Source of the DNA: Rhizobiaceae bacterium
Lineage (GTDB): Bacteria > Pseudomonadota > Alphaproteobacteria > Rhizobiales > Rhizobiaceae
Assembly: GCA_014238155.1 (NCBI GenBank)
Contig: JABABQ010000033.1
Location: 1 to 55,537 of the forward strand
DNA length: 55,537 bases
Direction: 5' to 3'
The notes under the pieces were generated by a model. The model searched no databases, had not been told where the DNA came from, and saw only the letters and a list, made by a program, of their open reading frames with translations. Positions 8,355 to 16,872 of the stretch are shown piece by piece (within the stretch, counting starts at the first letter, position 1; each line of letters begins with the position of its first letter). The position numbers were made by a program, and so were the translations under genes.

Positions 8355-10051
8355 AGATCATCCCTGAAATGCACCAGCAGATGATTGATCGGATTTGGTG
8401 CTGCCTGACCCAGACCGCAAATCGACGCGTCCCGCATCACCTGCTCCAGATCGCGAATGGTTTCCTCGTCGAGCTTGCCGGGCTGGCGCAGCAATTTGCC
8501 CATCTTTTCGGTCCCGCCGCGGCATGGGGTACACTGGCCACAACTTTCATGGGTGAAGAAATCGAGCAGATTGAGCGCTGCGTCCTTGATGTTGTCCTGA
8601 TCAGAAAACACGACAATCGCATGAGAGCCGACAAATGATCCGAGTTCCGCCAGACGACCACCAAAATCAAGCGGCACGTCGGCTTCGCTGGCCGGCAAAA
8701 TGCCCCCGGATGCGCCACCGGGCAAATAGGCCTTGAACGCGTGGCCATCGATCATGCCACCGCAATAATCATTGATTATCTCGTTCATGGTGACACCGGC
8801 GGGCGCAATCACAACACCGGGCTTTTTCACCCGACCGGAAACACTCCAGGACCGCATGCCGGGATGGCCTTCCTTACCTTGCGAGGTAAACCATTCAACA
8901 CCTTTTTCCAGAATGCTCGGCACCCAATAAAGGGTTTCAACATTGTTGTTCAGCGTCGGACGGCCAAACAGGCCAACTTCGGCAATATAAGGCGGCCGGT
9001 GACGCGGCAGTCCGCGCTTGCCTTCAATGCTTTCCAGCATCGCGCTTTCTTCGCCACAAATATAGGCTCCGGCCCCGCGACGCAGCTCAAAAAACCCAGG
9101 TTCGGTCAGGCCCGCTGCTTCAATTGCAGCAATTTCATCGCGCAGAATGTCGAGCACAGCGGGATATTCGTCCCGCATATAGACATAGCAGCGCTCGGCC
9201 TCCACCACATGGGCGCCGATCAGGGCACCTTCGAACATGGCGTGCGGATTGCGTTCCAGATAATAGCGGTCCTTGAACGTCCCGGGCTCGCCTTCATCAC
9301 CATTAATGGTCATCAGACGCGGTCCCTCATATCCGCGCACAAATTTCCATTTCGTGCCGGTGGGAAAGCCTGCACCTCCCAGGCCGCGCAATCCGGCATC
9401 CGACAACATCTCGATGATTTTATCGCCAGACAATTCACCACTCCTGAGCCTTTGCCAGGTCTGGTAGCCGCCTTCTGCGCGATAGGCATCCAACTTCTTG
9501 TGACTCGGTTTCATCGGTTTGGTCTGGCCGGTCGTTGCATAATTCATCAGTTTGGCGGCAGTCGCCTCACCAACTTCACGGTCACCAACACGCGCCGCCG
9601 GAGCAACATCGCAGCCTCCCATGCAGGGCGCGCGCATGACCCGGATTTCATCCGCATTGACGTTCTTGTTGAGCTGTTCGATCAGCTGTTCAGCTCCTGC
9701 CAGCATGCAGGAAATAGAGTCACAAACCCGAATGGTCAGCGGCGCAGGAACGGCTTCGCCTTCTTTGACCACATCAAAATGATCGTAGAATGAGGCAACT
9801 TCATAGACTTCGACCTGCGACAGGCGCATTTCTTCAGCCAGCGCCCGTATATGTTTGGCCTGCAAGCAACCGAATTCATCCTGAATCAAATGCAGATTTT
9901 CAATCAACAGATCGCGGCGACGCTCCCGGGTACCCAACAATCGGCGCACGTCTTCAAGTGACGTTTCTTCCAATTGCCGCCCTTTGGGCTTGGAGTTGTC
10001 GCGCTTGCGCCCCTGACCCTGAGATGGGCGGTGAGATGGACGATCCAACAT
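8351..10051 (-). CDS. fdh1B: formate dehydrogenase beta subunit, NuoE-NuoF fusion
   Basis: The 566-residue protein is the NADH-forming module of formate dehydrogenase. Residues 30-180 are NuoE/FdsG-like, with a thioredoxin-like [2Fe-2S] site: cysteines in CDSISCML and in APCMGGC. Residues 195-560 are NuoF/FdsB-like. They include the FMN/NAD-binding segment GLRGLGGAGFPTGTKW, the motif GAGAYICGEESAM, and the [4Fe-4S] ligands of ESCGQCTPCRGG plus a later Cys. FdsG and FdsB are separate in Cupriavidus but fused in Methylorubrum FDH1. It is the first gene of a four-gene run joined by ATGA overlaps (beta, exporter, cupin, alpha), which implies translational coupling and balanced subunit synthesis. 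Confidence 0.93.
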   Translation of the reverse strand: MLDRPSHRPSQGQGRKRDNSKPKGRQLEETSLEDVRRLLGTRERRRDLLIENLHLIQDEFGCLQAKHIRALAEEMRLSQVEVYEVASFYDHFDVVKEGEAVPAPLTIRVCDSISCMLAGAEQLIEQLNKNVNADEIRVMRAPCMGGCDVAPAARVGDREVGEATAAKLMNYATTGQTKPMKPSHKKLDAYRAEGGYQTWQRLRSGELSGDKIIEMLSDAGLRGLGGAGFPTGTKWKFVRGYEGPRLMTINGDEGEPGTFKDRYYLERNPHAMFEGALIGAHVVEAERCYVYMRDEYPAVLDILRDEIAAIEAAGLTEPGFFELRRGAGAYICGEESAMLESIEGKRGLPRHRPPYIAEVGLFGRPTLNNNVETLYWVPSILEKGVEWFTSQGKEGHPGMRSWSVSGRVKKPGVVIAPAGVTMNEIINDYCGGMIDGHAFKAYLPGGASGGILPASEADVPLDFGGRLAELGSFVGSHAIVVFSDQDNIKDAALNLLDFFTHESCGQCTPCRGGTEKMGKLLRQPGKLDEETIRDLEQVMRDASICGLGQAAPNPINHLLVHFRDDL

Positions 10052-10347
10052 ATTCGGCTCCCTGGCACATTCACTGCGCGACTAAACGATTGCTTTTACT
10101 ATCAAATATTTTGAAATGCGAAAACTTTGGGGCGTCCACTGAAAGGGCGACTTAGTTTCGCCGCGCACGCAACCTGTCGGGATCTCTGTCCGACTCCACA
10201 AACCTAACCAAGCCAATGCTCAGAAGCAAGACTATGCGGTCAATCAATGGTGATAAGTACGACCATTACGTGTCGCTAAGTCGATACTCAATGGCCCATA
10301 ATCCGCTATAATTGGTGCCAAGAGATATTGTCGCCAAGAGTTAAGCG
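10052..10347. other. divergent promoter region between the FDH operon and the dmdA-like gene
   Basis: This 296-bp region must hold the promoters for both directions. It contains AT-rich stretches near 10085-10115 and 10290-10325. I could not pick out a convincing sigma-70 pair, operator or small gene. Confidence 0.4.
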
Positions 10348-11451
10348 ATGTTTTCCATCACCCCGTCCGCCCGGCTGCGCCCATCGCCATTCTTTGAGAG
10401 CACAGTTGCCGAAGGTGTTACCGGCTTCACCACCTATAATCACATGCTGATGCCGACCGGCTATGGAAATCCGGAGCAGGAATACTGGCGATTGATCAAC
10501 GACGTTTCCATGTGGGATGTCGCGGTTGAGCGACAAATTCAACTGAAAGGCCCTGATGCGGCAAAACTGGCTCAGATCCTGTCTCCCCGCGATCTCTCCA
10601 GGTGTAAGATTGGTCAGGGAAAATATGTTGCGCTGTGCAATCACCAGGGAACTGTCATCAACGACCCAATTCTTCTGAAACTGGAAGAGGATTGTTACTG
10701 GCTGTCGATTGCTGACAGCAATATTTTGTTTTGGGCACGCGCAATTGCCAGCGAACGGGGGCTCAATGTTGAGATTGACGAACCGGATGTTTCGCCGCTC
10801 GCCGTTCAGGGACCAAAGGCAGAAGACGTGGTGGCGTCTATCTTTGGAGACTGGGTTCGCGAGTTACGCTATTTCTGGTTTAAGGAAACTGAAATTGAGG
10901 GAATTCCTGTCGCAATTGCCCGGTCCGGCTGGTCCAAACAAGGTGGGTTTGAGCTTTATTTGATGGATGGCAGCAAGGGCAGCCGGCTCTGGCAGATTGT
11001 CAGGGAAGCCGGCCAGCCCTTCAATATCGGCCCTGGCAATCCCAACAACACGGAGCGCATCGAAAGTGGCTTGATTTCCTGGGGGGGTGATACTGATGAT
11101 GCCACCAATCCATTCGAAATTCGCCTCGGCAAATTTGTTGATCTTGACGTTGCCGACGACGTGATTGGCATTCAGGCGTTGCGCCAGATCGATGCGCAGG
11201 GTGCCAAACGCCACCAATTGGGGGTCCAGCTGGATGTTGAAATGCCGCTTGAACAACCATTTCACTGGTTCAACATCAGCCGGGACGGCAATCCCGTCGG
11301 GCATCAAACCAACCTGACATGGTCGTACAGGTTGGAGAAAAATATTGGTTTTGCGCTGGTCTCAACCCAATGCGTTGTTGGCGACGAAGTGCAGGTTTCG
11401 GATAAAAACCTTACAATGACCGGCACCTTGTGTGAATTGCCATTCCTCTGA
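10348..11451 (+). CDS. dmdA: DmdA-like dimethylsulfoniopropionate demethylase / GcvT-family methyltransferase
   Basis: The 367-residue product belongs to the GcvT (aminomethyltransferase) fold and follows DmdA closely in order and length. Recognisable blocks are YNHMLMPTGYG, DVSMWDVAVERQI, the LSPRDLSRCKIGQ region, EPDVSPLAVQGPKA, SGWSKQGGFELY and NPNNTERIESGL. DmdA moves a methyl group from DMSP to tetrahydrofolate, giving methylmercaptopropionate and methyl-THF. Differences from characterised enzymes (Trp in SGWSKQGG; AGW-type changes near GPGNPNN) leave room for another methylated substrate, since DmdA-like paralogues of unknown function exist. No dmdBCD genes are nearby. The divergent FDH operon could oxidise the C1 unit after conversion to formate. 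Confidence 0.65.
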   Translation: MFSITPSARLRPSPFFESTVAEGVTGFTTYNHMLMPTGYGNPEQEYWRLINDVSMWDVAVERQIQLKGPDAAKLAQILSPRDLSRCKIGQGKYVALCNHQGTVINDPILLKLEEDCYWLSIADSNILFWARAIASERGLNVEIDEPDVSPLAVQGPKAEDVVASIFGDWVRELRYFWFKETEIEGIPVAIARSGWSKQGGFELYLMDGSKGSRLWQIVREAGQPFNIGPGNPNNTERIESGLISWGGDTDDATNPFEIRLGKFVDLDVADDVIGIQALRQIDAQGAKRHQLGVQLDVEMPLEQPFHWFNISRDGNPVGHQTNLTWSYRLEKNIGFALVSTQCVVGDEVQVSDKNLTMTGTLCELPFL

Positions 11452-11561
11452 TCCGACCCAACGATCTCACACTGAAAAATCTGTCAGTTGGATGGCGCTG
11501 AGGATCTTGTTGCGTCGACCCGGTGGCACCATAATATGGTTTTTCAGCCAGCCGAGTCGTG

Positions 11562-12689
11562 ATGCCCGAACCGTTCAAAAACGCATTCAACCCGACAATG
11601 ATCGCCCGAATGGGGCGACATCTGGGTCAGGCCAATAACCGCTTTGACGTTGATAATTTCGTCGAAATTGCCTGTGACGGATTGGAGACTCTTGAACTAA
11701 AGCAACGATCTAACCAGATACGCGACGCCCTGTTGCAGACTTTGCCGTCAGATCATCGTAACGCCTGTCAGACAATGGTTGATGCCCTGCATCCCGTTGA
11801 TGACAGCCAGCTTGGCAATATGGCAATGGATGACATTGGCATCCGCGGCTGGCCGATTATGCCGATGGCGGAAGTTGTTGGCGCCCGTGGGTTGAAAGAC
11901 TTTGACTTCAGCCTGGATGTGCTGGCCGAATTGACCAAGCGTTTCAGCGCCGAATTTGCCATTCGCCCGTTCTTTAACCACGACTGGAGAGCGGCGCTCG
12001 ACAAGGCGATGGTCTGGGCCGGAGATGGTAATTTTCATGTTCGCCGCCTGGCCTCGGAAGGTTCAAGGCCGCGCCTGCCATGGGGCTTGCAGATAACACA
12101 ATTTGTCGCTGACCCATCTCCGCTTCTGCCTCTGCTGGAAAGTTTGAAAAACGACCCCGAGGAATATGTACGCCGGTCCGTCGCTAACAATATCAACGAC
12201 ATTGCCAAGGATCACCCCGACATCGTCGCGGATCTTGCAGGTCGATGGATGCAGGGCGCCGACAAAAATACCACCCGCATGGTGCGCCACGCCTGTCGAA
12301 CCCTGATCAAGAAAGGCCATGCCCCCACACTTTCGGCGCTCGGCTACAGCAAGCCCGAAATTGGTGTTGATGGGTTCAACATCAAGACGCCCCAAGTCAA
12401 ATTGGGAAGCAGTCTTGAGTTTGAAGTGGATGTGACGTCAAAAAGCAAAAAAGACCAGCCACTGATCATCGATTTTGCGATTCATTATCAGCGGGCTAAC
12501 GGCCAGCTTTCACCCAAAGTCTACAAGTGGAAAGCGCTTCAACTGAAAGCCGGAAAAACCCTTTCCATGGCCAGGAAACAAACCATCAGGCAAATCACCA
12601 CCCGGGTCTTTTATGCCGGCACCCATGGGCTTGAAGTTCAGATCAACGGGCAAAAGGTAGCCGAAGGGTCGTTTGAGCTGGTTCTATAA
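11562..12689 (+). CDS. AlkC-type DNA alkylation repair protein with C-terminal Ig-like domain
   Basis: The 375-residue protein is a HEAT-like-repeat DNA glycosylase. Residues 1-255 match the AlkC/AlkD superfamily: repeated helical pairs, the block ASEGSRPRLPWG, and the repeat YVRRSVANNINDIAKDHPD typical of AlkC. The family removes cationic alkylated bases such as 3-methyladenine without base flipping. Residues 270-375 (from VDGFNIKTPQVKLG) form a beta-rich Ig-like domain, as in the AlkC-beta subgroup. I prefer the ATG at 11562 to the adjacent GTG. It overlaps the convergent Lin0512 gene by 6 bp. It may be co-transcribed with the methyltransferase gene 110 bp upstream, but I see no shared logic beyond methyl chemistry. 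Confidence 0.8.
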   Translation: MPEPFKNAFNPTMIARMGRHLGQANNRFDVDNFVEIACDGLETLELKQRSNQIRDALLQTLPSDHRNACQTMVDALHPVDDSQLGNMAMDDIGIRGWPIMPMAEVVGARGLKDFDFSLDVLAELTKRFSAEFAIRPFFNHDWRAALDKAMVWAGDGNFHVRRLASEGSRPRLPWGLQITQFVADPSPLLPLLESLKNDPEEYVRRSVANNINDIAKDHPDIVADLAGRWMQGADKNTTRMVRHACRTLIKKGHAPTLSALGYSKPEIGVDGFNIKTPQVKLGSSLEFEVDVTSKSKKDQPLIIDFAIHYQRANGQLSPKVYKWKALQLKAGKTLSMARKQTIRQITTRVFYAGTHGLEVQINGQKVAEGSFELVL

Positions 12690-13025
12690 GGGCAGGCGGA
12701 CAATGATCCCGGCATTGACGATCACGCTGGTGCGTCCGGTAACGTCGTCATGCACATTCAAACCGCCAAAACTTGCCGTCGGAGTCACTTGCCCATAGGG
12801 CAGTTCTGCAGCCACGGCGACGAGATCAATCTGATCTGGTTGCTGGGCCGCCAGATTGAGTTCGATCTGCATGGTTTGCGGATCGATTTCGAGGCTTTTA
12901 AACAGGGTGATCGACGAGTGATGGATTGCATCCTGCACGGCGCGTTTCGCCGCCTTTGTGTAATCTTCACCGTAAAGGTCATTGCCGGTACCCATTTCAA
13001 GGATAATGCGCTTGAGACTGGTCAT
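12684..13025 (-). CDS. Lin0512-family protein (copy 2), unknown function
   Basis: The 113-residue protein has the family opening LKRIILEMGTGNDLYGEDYT and alternates helix and strand. It is a paralogue of the upstream product, sharing GEDYTKAA, A-V, LPYG and a C-terminal AGIIV segment. I chose the ATG at 13025 because it overlaps the upstream stop as ATGA, which predicts translational coupling. Pairs of such paralogues suggest a heteromer. No catalytic motif is established for the family. The pair faces the DUF1989 gene divergently, which suggests co-regulation with that gene. Confidence 0.75.
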   Translation of the reverse strand: MTSLKRIILEMGTGNDLYGEDYTKAAKRAVQDAIHHSSITLFKSLEIDPQTMQIELNLAAQQPDQIDLVAVAAELPYGQVTPTASFGGLNVHDDVTGRTSVIVNAGIIVRLPL

Positions 13026-13387
13026 GCCGTCACCCCCCATTCCTTGCCCTCTGGCAGGTCGAGAAAAACGATAATCGCTGCATTCGCCATGATCGTTGTT
13101 CCGCCACCCTCTTTTGGGGTATCCATGCCGCCTGCTTCAACCCGCACTGAGCGTGACCCGTAGGGCAGCATTTTGGAAACCGCATCGACATCAACCGCAT
13201 CAGGAATTGCGACACCGATGATGATTTCGACAACCATTTCATCGCGCGACACACCAAAAGCGTCATAGACGGTGAGTGAATTCTGGCGCAGGGCGTTGTG
13301 AACCGCCCGGCAGGCCGCCTTGGTATAGTCTTCTCCCTGAAGGTCGGTCCCCATGCCGAGCTCCATCACCATGCGTTTCAGCGCCAT
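13022..13387 (-). CDS. Lin0512-family protein (copy 1), unknown function
   Basis: The 121-residue protein opens LKRMVMELGMGTDLQGEDYT and shares roughly a third of its residues with its neighbour. Conserved charged residues in the E-x-G-x-G-x-D-x-x-G-E-D-Y-T block are the best candidates for a ligand site. It is the first gene of a two-gene ATGA-coupled unit. The 110 bp separating it from the divergent DUF1989 gene (13388-13497) must hold both promoters. The function is unknown. Confidence 0.78.
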   Translation of the reverse strand: MALKRMVMELGMGTDLQGEDYTKAACRAVHNALRQNSLTVYDAFGVSRDEMVVEIIIGVAIPDAVDVDAVSKMLPYGSRSVRVEAGGMDTPKEGGGTTIMANAAIIVFLDLPEGKEWGVTA

Positions 13388-13497
13388 ACAATCGCTCCAT
13401 CATCAAGAATTTGTTTTCCGGCATCCACATTTCAGGATAAGAGGTAGTGTCGGTCTTGCCTGTCATGTAGATCGTTTCAGGTTCAAATGGAACCATT

Positions 13498-14376
13498 GTG
13501 AAGAAAGGGCATTTCTTGAAACCCAGAACCCGCCACCCTGCCCCCGAAGATGCGCAAACCCGCAAGCAGATCGAGCCCGTTGTCTGTTATCCCATTGATA
13601 CGTTTGAAGGGTTTGACCAAACTTTTTTTGACACGGCACGCCAGGATATGAAGCTGGTAGACGAAGTGATGATTGCGCCGAGGGATGCGTCAGCCTTCAC
13701 CGTCAAAGCCGGACAGTTTTTCAGGATTACCTGCCCCGACGGCCCCCAGGTTGGCGACCTCAACCTGTGGAACGCCGACAATCTCGACGAGCGGTTTTTC
13801 AGCGGCAAGACCCGCGCCCTGCACGGCACCCATCTGGGTACCGGCGACCGCATGTGGAGCAATCTGCCTTATCTGCGCCCGATGGCCACAATCACTGACG
13901 ATACGCTCGACTGGTATGGTTACGACGCGTTTGGTGGCGGGGTGCATGACGTGATCGGAACGCGGTGTGATCCCTATACCAATACCTTGTTGAACCACAA
14001 CGAATACCACTATTGCTGCCATTCCAACCTGATCCGCGCATTGGCGGCCCATACAGGCATGAGCCTGATCGAGGCTGAGCCCCTCGTGCATGATGTATTG
14101 AACGTCTTCATGTGCACCGGTTTCACCCGCGACACGCATCAATATTTCATGAAAGCAAGCCCGGTGCGTCAAGGTGACTATCTGGAGTTTTTTGCTGAAA
14201 CCAACCTGCTCGGCGCCCTGTCCGCCTGCCCCGGTGGTGACTGCAGTGCCAGCCATTCCAGCGAAGATGCCCGGTGCCATTCGCTGAAAGTGGACGTCTA
14301 CCAGCCGACAACCACCCATCTTCAGGGGTGGCAACCCGCCGAAGCCTCATCCTATTCACGTACTCATGGCGCCTGA
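13498..14376 (+). CDS. DUF1989-family (urea carboxylase-associated / carboxyguanidine deiminase-like) protein
   Basis: The 292-residue product carries the DUF1989 landmarks: GDLNLWNADNLDERFFSGKT, DVIGTRCDPY, a CCHSNL segment, LNVFM, and the near-C-terminal ETNLLGALSACPGGDCS with two cysteines likely to bind metal. Established DUF1989 members include CgdA and CgdB, the carboxyguanidine deiminase subunits, and urea carboxylase-associated proteins, all acting on C-N bonds. No guanidine or urea carboxylase is in the window and there is only one DUF1989 gene, so the substrate is probably different. The start is a GTG at 13498, and a longer unannotated leader is possible. The next gene follows after 40 bp. 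Cytoplasmic. Confidence 0.78.
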   Translation: MKKGHFLKPRTRHPAPEDAQTRKQIEPVVCYPIDTFEGFDQTFFDTARQDMKLVDEVMIAPRDASAFTVKAGQFFRITCPDGPQVGDLNLWNADNLDERFFSGKTRALHGTHLGTGDRMWSNLPYLRPMATITDDTLDWYGYDAFGGGVHDVIGTRCDPYTNTLLNHNEYHYCCHSNLIRALAAHTGMSLIEAEPLVHDVLNVFMCTGFTRDTHQYFMKASPVRQGDYLEFFAETNLLGALSACPGGDCSASHSSEDARCHSLKVDVYQPTTTHLQGWQPAEASSYSRTHGA

Positions 14377-14416
14377 TGCGCCCAACCACGCCAATATTCA
14401 AACCGGGAGACGAACA

Positions 14417-14797
14417 ATGGACGACAATTTTTTTGAAAAAGGCCTTGAAAAGCGCCGTGCCACGCTCGGTAAGGAATATGTCGATAAAAACCTTGCTGCC
14501 GCCGATGACTTCACCCGCCCCTTCCAGGAAGCCATGACGGCATGGTGCTGGGGCTTTGGCTGGGGTGACGAGGTGATCGATGAAAAGACCCGTTCAATGA
14601 TGAACCTGTCGATGATCGGTGCATTGGGGAAAATGCACGAGTGGGAAATTCATTGTCGTGGCGCTATCAATAATGGCGTCAGCAAAGAGGAAATCCGCGC
14701 CATCATCCATGTCGTTGGCATCTATTGTGGCGTACCACAAAGCCTCGAATGTTTCCGGGTGGCGCGCAAGGTGTTGGAAGAAAAGGACATGCTTTAG
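14417..14797 (+). CDS. carboxymuconolactone decarboxylase-family protein
   Basis: The 126-residue protein is an all-helical member of the AhpD-like carboxymuconolactone decarboxylase family. It has the family core RSMMNLSMIGALGKMHEWEI and the downstream helix GVSKEEIRAIIHVVGIYCGV, where the usual second helix of the active site lies. The redox CxxC of AhpD is absent, so a gamma-carboxymuconolactone decarboxylase-like acid/base role fits better. The ATG at 14417 follows GGGAGACG. It probably forms an operon with the DUF1989 gene. The substrate is unknown. Its C-terminus faces the HI0933 flavoprotein gene with a 5-bp gap. Confidence 0.82.
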   Translation: MDDNFFEKGLEKRRATLGKEYVDKNLAAADDFTRPFQEAMTAWCWGFGWGDEVIDEKTRSMMNLSMIGALGKMHEWEIHCRGAINNGVSKEEIRAIIHVVGIYCGVPQSLECFRVARKVLEEKDML

Positions 14798-14802
14798 GGC
14801 GA

Positions 14803-15993
14803 TTAAATCGCCTCACCGGCGGCCACGCCGCTGGCCCAGGCCCATTGAAAATTATAGCCGCCAAGCCAGCCGGTAACATCGACCGCTTCTCCTATGGCGT
14901 AGAGGCCGGGTGTCCGCTTTGCCTGCATGGTTTTAGACGACAATTCAGCCGTGCTGATGCCACCGACCGTGACTTCTGCTTTTGCAAAACCTTCCGTCCC
15001 GCTGGGCGAGAAGGACCAGTTATGGAGCTGTTGTTCAGCCGACAACAATGCCTTGTCTGACGTTTCAGACAGCGGGGTTTCCAGCCCAAGCCTTGCTGCA
15101 AGTATGTCGGCCAGACGGTTCGGCATTGCGGTTGCAAGCAGCGCATTGAGCCGGATTTTCGGGGACTTCTTCTTGTTGGCCAGCAACCAATTGCCGGTTC
15201 GATCAGGCAGGAAATCTACCCCGATCGCCTCGCCGTGACGCCAGTAGGAAGAGATTTGCAGCATCGCCGGACCTGAGAGACCTTTGTGGGTGAAAAGAGC
15301 TGCCTCGCGGAATTGTTGTTTGCCACAGCCAACAATAGTTTCCGTCGCGACACCGGAGAGATCGCGAAACAGCGCTTCCTCGCCGCTTAAAGTGAAAGGC
15401 ACCAAAGCCGGTCGCGGCTCGACAACTTTCAGGCCAAACTGACGCGCCAGATCATAGGCAAGACCACTGGCGCCGAGTTTCGGGATGGAAAGGCCACCCG
15501 TGGCAAGCACCAGCGATGGGGCCGAAAAGCTGCCTTTTTGCGTATTCACGACAAAATGTCCGTCCCGATGCGCAACACTGGTAATTTGCTGGCGAAATTT
15601 CAGACTGACGCTCGCCGCCGCAGCGGCGCATTCATCGAGCAGCAATTGCACAATCTGTTTGGCCGACCCGTCACAGAACAGCTGGCCCAGGGTCTTTTCG
15701 TGCCAGGCAATTTTGTGCCGCTCGACAAGTTCTATGAAATCGCCGGGCTGATATCGCGCCAGTGCAGACTTTGCAAAATGCGGGTTGGCACAGATGAAGT
15801 TATTTGCAGTTGTGCCGGTATTGGTGAAATTGCAGCGGCCGCCTCCGGAAATTAAAATTTTCTTTCCCGGCGCATCAGCATGATCAAGAACGACAACCCG
15901 ATGACCCCGTTGACCAGCCGTCAGCGCACACATCAGCCCGGCACCACCGGCCCCGAGCACAATCACATCATAGTCTGCTAATTCATTTGTCAT
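14803..15993 (-). CDS. HI0933/YhiN-family FAD-dependent oxidoreductase
   Basis: The 396-residue flavoprotein has an N-terminal dinucleotide-binding motif VLGAGGAGLMCALTAGQRG followed by the family block GKKILISGGGRCNFTNT. An ATGGLSIPKLGASG segment and a C-terminal GEAVDVTGWLGGYNFQWAW FAD-closing motif complete the family pattern. The family includes BaiN-type enzymes but its general substrate is not established. It lies 39 bp downstream of the ABC transporter ATPase gene on the same strand and may be the last gene of that operon. Cytoplasmic. Confidence 0.88.
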   Translation of the reverse strand: MTNELADYDVIVLGAGGAGLMCALTAGQRGHRVVVLDHADAPGKKILISGGGRCNFTNTGTTANNFICANPHFAKSALARYQPGDFIELVERHKIAWHEKTLGQLFCDGSAKQIVQLLLDECAAAAASVSLKFRQQITSVAHRDGHFVVNTQKGSFSAPSLVLATGGLSIPKLGASGLAYDLARQFGLKVVEPRPALVPFTLSGEEALFRDLSGVATETIVGCGKQQFREAALFTHKGLSGPAMLQISSYWRHGEAIGVDFLPDRTGNWLLANKKKSPKIRLNALLATAMPNRLADILAARLGLETPLSETSDKALLSAEQQLHNWSFSPSGTEGFAKAEVTVGGISTAELSSKTMQAKRTPGLYAIGEAVDVTGWLGGYNFQWAWASGVAAGEAI

Positions 15994-16032
15994 GCCCCGT
16001 CGCTAAACGGAGCAGCCTGATGTGGCAAGGTT

Positions 16033-16872
16033 TTAAATCGCCAGATATTCGTGGCGCAGTGCTTCGTCATCCAGCACTTCCTTGGCGGAGCCCTTAAACG
16101 CCACTTCACCGGTATCAAGGATGATGGCACGATCTGATATTTTCAACGCAGCAACGGCGTTTTGCTCAACGATAATCGTTGTGATGCCCGCCTCGCGCAC
16201 TTCCAGAAGTGCTTTTTCGATGTCTTGGCGAACCACCGGTGCGAGCCCTTCATAGGGTTCATCCAGCAGCAATAGTTTCAGGTCTTTCGCCAGAGCCCGA
16301 CCAATCGCCAGCATTTGCTGCTCGCCGCCCGACAAGGTTGTGCCTTCCTGCTTGCGCCGCTCTTTCAATCGCGGAAACAGCGAGTAGATACGCTCATACT
16401 CCCAGCCGCGTTCGCCAGCGATAACCGCGAGGTCAAGGTTTTCCTCAACCGTCAGGCCGGGAATAATGCGTCGATCTTCCGGCACCAGCGCAACGCCCGC
16501 GAGCGAAGCCTGATAGGCAGCCATTTCGTGGACAGGCTGACCCTGCAGCAAAATCTGTCCCGATCTCAGTTCTGGTTGATCAGCACGTGCAATGGCCCGC
16601 AAAGTTGAGGTTTTGCCTGCGCCATTGCGGCCCAGAAGCGCAATAATCTCGCCTTCATTGACGTCGAAAGAGACGTCCTGGACGATGTAACTGTCGCCGT
16701 AAAAGGCATTCAGACCCGCTACGGAAAAATAATCGGATGCCGATTTTGCGGCCACACTATCGGATGCACCCGCCGCGTTCGCCGTACCCGCCGTACCCGC
16801 CGCACTCGCTGCGCTCGCCGCACTCGCCGCACTCGCCGCTTGGGCGAAATCGACCACCTCTGCCGTGCTCAT
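16033..16872 (-). CDS. LivF-type ABC transporter ATP-binding protein
   Basis: The 279-residue ATPase carries Walker A GRNGAGKTST, the signature LSGGEQQMLAIGRAL and Walker B LLLLDEPYEGL. It is one of two cytoplasmic ATPases of a HAAT (branched-chain amino acid type) importer. An extra N-terminal segment of about 44 residues, nearly all Ala, Ser, Gly and Thr, precedes the normal start and is encoded by a slippage-prone repeat. The real start might lie within or after it, but the ATG at 16872 overlaps the LivG stop as ATGA, so the extension is probably translated. It is the last transporter gene of a livK-H-M-G-F order. Confidence 0.9.
   Translation of the reverse strand: MSTAEVVDFAQAASAASAASAASAAGTAGTANAAGASDSVAAKSASDYFSVAGLNAFYGDSYIVQDVSFDVNEGEIIALLGRNGAGKTSTLRAIARADQPELRSGQILLQGQPVHEMAAYQASLAGVALVPEDRRIIPGLTVEENLDLAVIAGERGWEYERIYSLFPRLKERRKQEGTTLSGGEQQMLAIGRALAKDLKLLLLDEPYEGLAPVVRQDIEKALLEVREAGITTIIVEQNAVAALKISDRAIILDTGEVAFKGSAKEVLDDEALRHEYLAI
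16753..16845 (-). repeat. tandem 9-bp-like Ala/Ser-coding repeat in the LivF N-terminus
   Basis: Repeated CGCCGCACT / CGCCGTACC units on the plus strand encode AAS and AAG/T runs on the minus strand. They add a low-complexity tail ahead of the ATPase domain. Confidence 0.8.

Noticed and set aside
8741-9793. 350-residue plus-strand open frame
   Set aside because: It lies wholly antisense to the FDH beta gene, has no family motifs and is a by-product of the codon bias of the real gene.
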